Below the pieces are notes generated by a model that saw nothing but the letters and a program-made list of their open reading frames with translations, was not told where the DNA came from and searched no databases. A program made the position numbers and the translations under genes. Positions 61,258-64,000 of a stretch of DNA of 64,000 bases are shown in pieces. The stretch covers positions 1,364,001 through 1,428,000 of the forward strand of contig NZ_CP062946.1 of the NCBI RefSeq assembly GCF_014898095.1, in the 5' to 3' direction. The number at the start of each line of letters is the position of its first letter. Positions within the stretch are counted from its first letter, which is position 1. This DNA is from Thalassotalea sp. LPB0316 (lineage in GTDB: Bacteria > Pseudomonadota > Gammaproteobacteria > Enterobacterales > Alteromonadaceae).

Positions 61258-62640
61258 ATGTTTGAGAATCTTTCCGATCGTTTAACCAAAACGTTAAAAA
61301 ATATCAGTGGTCGTGGTCGACTCACCGAAGACAATATTAAAGATACCCTACGTGAAGTGCGTATGGCTTTACTTGAAGCCGACGTTGCTTTGCCGGTTGT
61401 TCGCGAATTTATTAAGAAGGTTAAAGAGCGAGCGATTGGCCAAGATGTCTCAAAAAGCTTAACGCCGGGCCAAGTATTCGTCAAAATTGTTCAAAGTGAA
61501 CTCGAAGCGGCGATGGGTGAGCAAAATGAGTCACTCAATTTAAAAGCAACACCACCGGCGGTAATCTTAATGGCAGGTTTACAGGGGGCGGGTAAAACAA
61601 CCTCTGTCGCAAAACTGGCTAAGTTCCTAAAAGAAAGAGAAAAGAAAAAAGTCTTAGTGATCAGTGCCGACGTATACCGCCCAGCCGCCATCAAACAGTT
61701 GGAAACATTGGCGGGTGAAGTTGGCGTTGAGTTTTTTCCAAGTACTATTGAACAAAAGCCCATTGATATTGCCAATAACGCTATTGCGCATGCTAAAAAG
61801 GGGTTCTTTGATGTACTGATTGTCGATACCGCTGGTCGTTTGCACGTCGACGAAGACATGATGGATGAAATAAAGCAATTACACGCGGCCATTACGCCAG
61901 TTGAAACCTTATTCACTGTCGATGCAATGACAGGTCAAGATGCGGCAAATACCGCCAAAGCATTCAACGATGCACTGCCATTAACGGGTGTTATTTTAAC
62001 TAAAACCGATGGTGATGCTCGTGGTGGTGCTGCGTTATCGATTCGCCACATTACCGGAAAGCCCATTAAATTTATGGGTGTCGGTGAAAAAATCGAAGCG
62101 TTAGAGCCATTTCATCCAGATCGTATTGCCTCACGTATTTTGGGGATGGGCGATGTGTTATCGCTTATCGAAGAAGTTGAGCAGAAGGTTGATAAAGAAA
62201 AAGCACAAAAGCTGGCTAAGAAAGTTAAGTCGGGTAAAGGTTTTGATTTAGAAGATTTTCGCGAACAACTTGTCCAAATGAAAAGTATGGGTGGCATGAT
62301 GGGCCTGATGGATAAACTGCCGGGTATGGGCAATTTATCCGATCAAGTCAAAGGTCAAATGGATGATAAGGTAACCATTCGTATGGAAGCTATTATTAAT
62401 TCGATGACACCAGCTGAGCGCGCTCGTCCAGAAATAATCAAAGGCTCGCGCAAACGCCGCATTGCTGCTGGTTCAGGTACGCAAATCCAAGACGTAAATA
62501 AGCTGTTAAAGCAATTTACTCAAATGCAGAAAATGATGAAAAAAATGTCTGGTAAGGGCGGTCTACAGAAGATGATGCGCGGTATGAAAGGTATGATGCC
62601 ACCAGGTATGGGTGGCGGTGGCGGCATGTTTGGCCGTTAA
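61258..62640 (+). CDS. ffh: Signal recognition particle protein Ffh
   Basis: A 460-residue GTPase that binds 4.5S RNA and delivers nascent membrane proteins to FtsY. The N domain (1-90), G domain with GLQGAGKTTSVAKLA, DTAGR and TKTDGDARGGAAL, and a methionine-rich M domain with a glycine-rich C-terminal tail are all present. Divergent from the Cu/Zn permease. rpsP-rimM-trmD, often next to ffh, would lie beyond this window or elsewhere. A terminator follows at 62663. Confidence 0.98.
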   Translation: MFENLSDRLTKTLKNISGRGRLTEDNIKDTLREVRMALLEADVALPVVREFIKKVKERAIGQDVSKSLTPGQVFVKIVQSELEAAMGEQNESLNLKATPPAVILMAGLQGAGKTTSVAKLAKFLKEREKKKVLVISADVYRPAAIKQLETLAGEVGVEFFPSTIEQKPIDIANNAIAHAKKGFFDVLIVDTAGRLHVDEDMMDEIKQLHAAITPVETLFTVDAMTGQDAANTAKAFNDALPLTGVILTKTDGDARGGAALSIRHITGKPIKFMGVGEKIEALEPFHPDRIASRILGMGDVLSLIEEVEQKVDKEKAQKLAKKVKSGKGFDLEDFREQLVQMKSMGGMMGLMDKLPGMGNLSDQVKGQMDDKVTIRMEAIINSMTPAERARPEIIKGSRKRRIAAGSGTQIQDVNKLLKQFTQMQKMMKKMSGKGGLQKMMRGMKGMMPPGMGGGGGMFGR

Positions 62641-62662
62641 CCTAATTAAGCAACTTTAATGA

Positions 62663-62689
62663 AAGCCAGTGTTTTACACTGGCTTTTTT
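62663..62689 (+). terminator. Rho-independent terminator after ffh
   Basis: Stem AAGCCAGTG/CACTGGCTT with loop TTTTA and six T. Confidence 0.9.
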
Positions 62690-62722
62690 GTGTCTGCATT
62701 TTAGCATTGTGCTAGAAGTAAT

Positions 62723-62754
62723 AAAAAAGCCCCGTACCTATTAAGGTACAGGGC
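62723..62754 (-). terminator. Rho-independent terminator of the GlyGly-CTERM gene
   Basis: On the minus strand, stem AGCCCTGTACC/GGTACGGGGCT (one wobble) followed by six T, 30 bases after the stop. Confidence 0.85.
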
Positions 62755-62783
62755 TAATCAAAAAACGTTTAGCTTTAACTATG

Positions 62784-64000
62784 CTAGCGCTTTAAGTTGC
62801 CAAAACGAGCTGTTCTTCGTGTGACAAGAGCTAACAACAAAAGTGTAAAGTAAGCTAAGCTACCGCCACCACTTGACGGTGGGGTTGGTGCTGGCGTTTC
62901 TGGCTTAGGTGTTTCTGGTACCGGTGCTGCGCTAACATCTACCGTAAAGCTAACACTTGTATCGTTTGTGCCGTCGCTTGCCGTTACCGTCACGTTATAG
63001 TTACCAACTTGCGTTAACGTGCCAGAAATCACTTCATCAGTCACTGATAGGCCTTCAATGCCCGACACTGTGTAGGTCAAGTTATCGTTTTCTGGATCGC
63101 TGAATACCCCTGAGATATCAACACTCAATTGAGCTGAGCCGCTACTAGAGAGTTGAACGTCAACATCAGCAATGCTACCGATGACTTCTGGTGCTAAGTT
63201 GATTGCTTCATTCTCGTAACTGGTAAGTTCAATAAGTGTGCTTCCTATGTCAGTTGTTGAGCCAGCTGCTGAGCCAATTTCTAACAAGCCATAGTATTTC
63301 TCATTAGCTTCAAGTGCGTTAACGTTCTCTGCCTGTGTCACATAGCCATTTATCGTTAAGGTAAGATCAAATACTTGATTTGTCTCAATGTTTTCTGGCG
63401 TTTCAATATCGAATGATGACACTGATAAGTTATTGATTTTGGTTACCTCCAAAGTCACATCATCAGGTTCGCCAGCTACCGAGCCCTCAAAGTTGTGCGC
63501 GGCTATCCAATATTGTCCTGAAACAGGGTTTTCAATCATACACTCTTCATTTGAGTCAACATTACCAGAGACACAGACCAAAAAGTAATTAAACTCGAGC
63601 TTGTTCGGTATGCCGTCTCTATTCTCATCGATACCAATAAATAGGTCCATATCAGGTGCTGTCGTATCAGTGAGTTTGACAATCAAACGTTTAGTCCCTT
63701 GTTCAACTTCGGTATCGATAACAAATAGGTTGTCAAGATTAGCTAAAGGATCGCTTTGTTCACTGTCATTAATTGCACCTCGAGCGCTACCTGTATAGTT
63801 ATTCGCTTTGAATAAACCATAACCCGTGGTTTGAATTTCAGTGATCCCAGAGGTGAAGACATCCTCAATGACAACTTGATTGTTAACGTTATTTATTTCT
63901 TGAGTAACTTTATCCGCTATAAATCCAGCCTTGAAGTTAACTAGTGCTTGTAAATGACTATTGCTGATAGTGCTGTTGTCAGACGTTAAATTGATATAAC
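62784..64000 (-). CDS. C-terminal part of a secreted GlyGly-CTERM protein (5' end outside the window)
   Basis: The frame is open from the window edge, giving the last 405 residues. A region with Gly/Asn-rich turns (GYGLFKANNYTGSARGA) is followed by a pre-peptidase-like beta domain with an EF-like loop (GIDENRDGIPNKLE) and one cysteine pair, then a cadherin/Ig-like domain (FSDPENDNLTYTVSG) and a proline linker. The end, SSGGGSLAYF, a hydrophobic helix and RRTARF, is the GlyGly-CTERM signal cut by rhombosortase before type II secretion. The N-terminal part may be a subtilisin-like protease, as in many such proteins, but it is not visible. Confidence 0.82.
   Translation of the reverse strand, partial: YINLTSDNSTISNSHLQALVNFKAGFIADKVTQEINNVNNQVVIEDVFTSGITEIQTTGYGLFKANNYTGSARGAINDSEQSDPLANLDNLFVIDTEVEQGTKRLIVKLTDTTAPDMDLFIGIDENRDGIPNKLEFNYFLVCVSGNVDSNEECMIENPVSGQYWIAAHNFEGSVAGEPDDVTLEVTKINNLSVSSFDIETPENIETNQVFDLTLTINGYVTQAENVNALEANEKYYGLLEIGSAAGSTTDIGSTLIELTSYENEAINLAPEVIGSIADVDVQLSSSGSAQLSVDISGVFSDPENDNLTYTVSGIEGLSVTDEVISGTLTQVGNYNVTVTASDGTNDTSVSFTVDVSAAPVPETPKPETPAPTPPSSGGGSLAYFTLLLLALVTRRTARFGNLKR

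Overview
The window looks like chromosomal DNA from a marine gammaproteobacterium of the order Alteromonadales, most likely a Colwelliaceae relative (Thalassotalea/Colwellia type). This is inferred from low GC content, a PomA/PomB sodium-type flagellar stator, an SO_0444-type Cu/Zn efflux permease, GlyGly-CTERM and PEP-CTERM sorting tails, and gene order shared with Shewanella and relatives (mutY-yggX opposite yggL-trmB; glyA-nrdR-ribD-ribE-ribBA; dxs-ispA-xseB opposite pomAB-thiI; ffh-ypjD-corB). No name can be proved from sequence alone.

Layout. 1-2.3 kb: end of a DoxX gene, a pirin, a glutathionyl-hydroquinone reductase and a small membrane protein. 2.3-3.2 kb: a minus-strand tRNA-Phe/tRNA-Thr operon with its promoter, followed by three 118-bp tandem repeats derived from the tRNA-Thr 3' part. 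3.2-6.2 kb: mutY-yggX-gdt1 opposite yggL-trmB. 6.2-7.55 kb: a complete IS10-like element with a 9-bp target duplication, inserted in a GGGGTCAG palindrome. 7.6-14.6 kb: an HtrA-like protease, acpH, the overlapping alkylation-repair pair ogt and ada-alkA fusion, a DUF4136 lipoprotein, a SulP transporter and a DUF1289 protein. 14.6-15.35 kb: a second tRNA-Phe with a truncated 5' copy before it and two 150-bp repeats ending in its 3' end. 15.6-21 kb: FadL, a soluble GAF-GAF histidine kinase facing a REC-HD-GYP response regulator, and an EF-hand protein. 21-24.6 kb: a secreted S33 peptidase with a NatAB-like ABC exporter. 25-29.7 kb: glyA-nrdR and a riboflavin cluster that stops after ribBA. 29.9-33 kb: a chemoreceptor and a PEP-CTERM protein. 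33-39.7 kb: dxs-ispA-xseB, pomAB and thiI.

40-48 kb is dominated by one gene for a lipoprotein of about 2,686 residues. It has an Ala/Val/Glu-rich helical repeat region, then five blocks of acidic thrombospondin-type-3 (calcium-binding) repeats alternating with large modules. Three of these modules are homologous copies of about 440 residues with a conserved paired-cysteine and tryptophan signature that I do not recognise; this is the best candidate for something undescribed.

48-64 kb: panE and a VanZ-like gene, yajQ, an NSS transporter, an RluA-type pseudouridine synthase with an NhaC antiporter, gshA, a candidate minus-strand small RNA, an SLT lipoprotein, an oriC/datA-like cluster of DnaA boxes, corB, ypjD, the Cu/Zn permease, a 310-bp MITE-like element, ffh, and the 3' part of a GlyGly-CTERM secreted protein that runs off the end. 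No rRNA, CRISPR array or prophage was seen.
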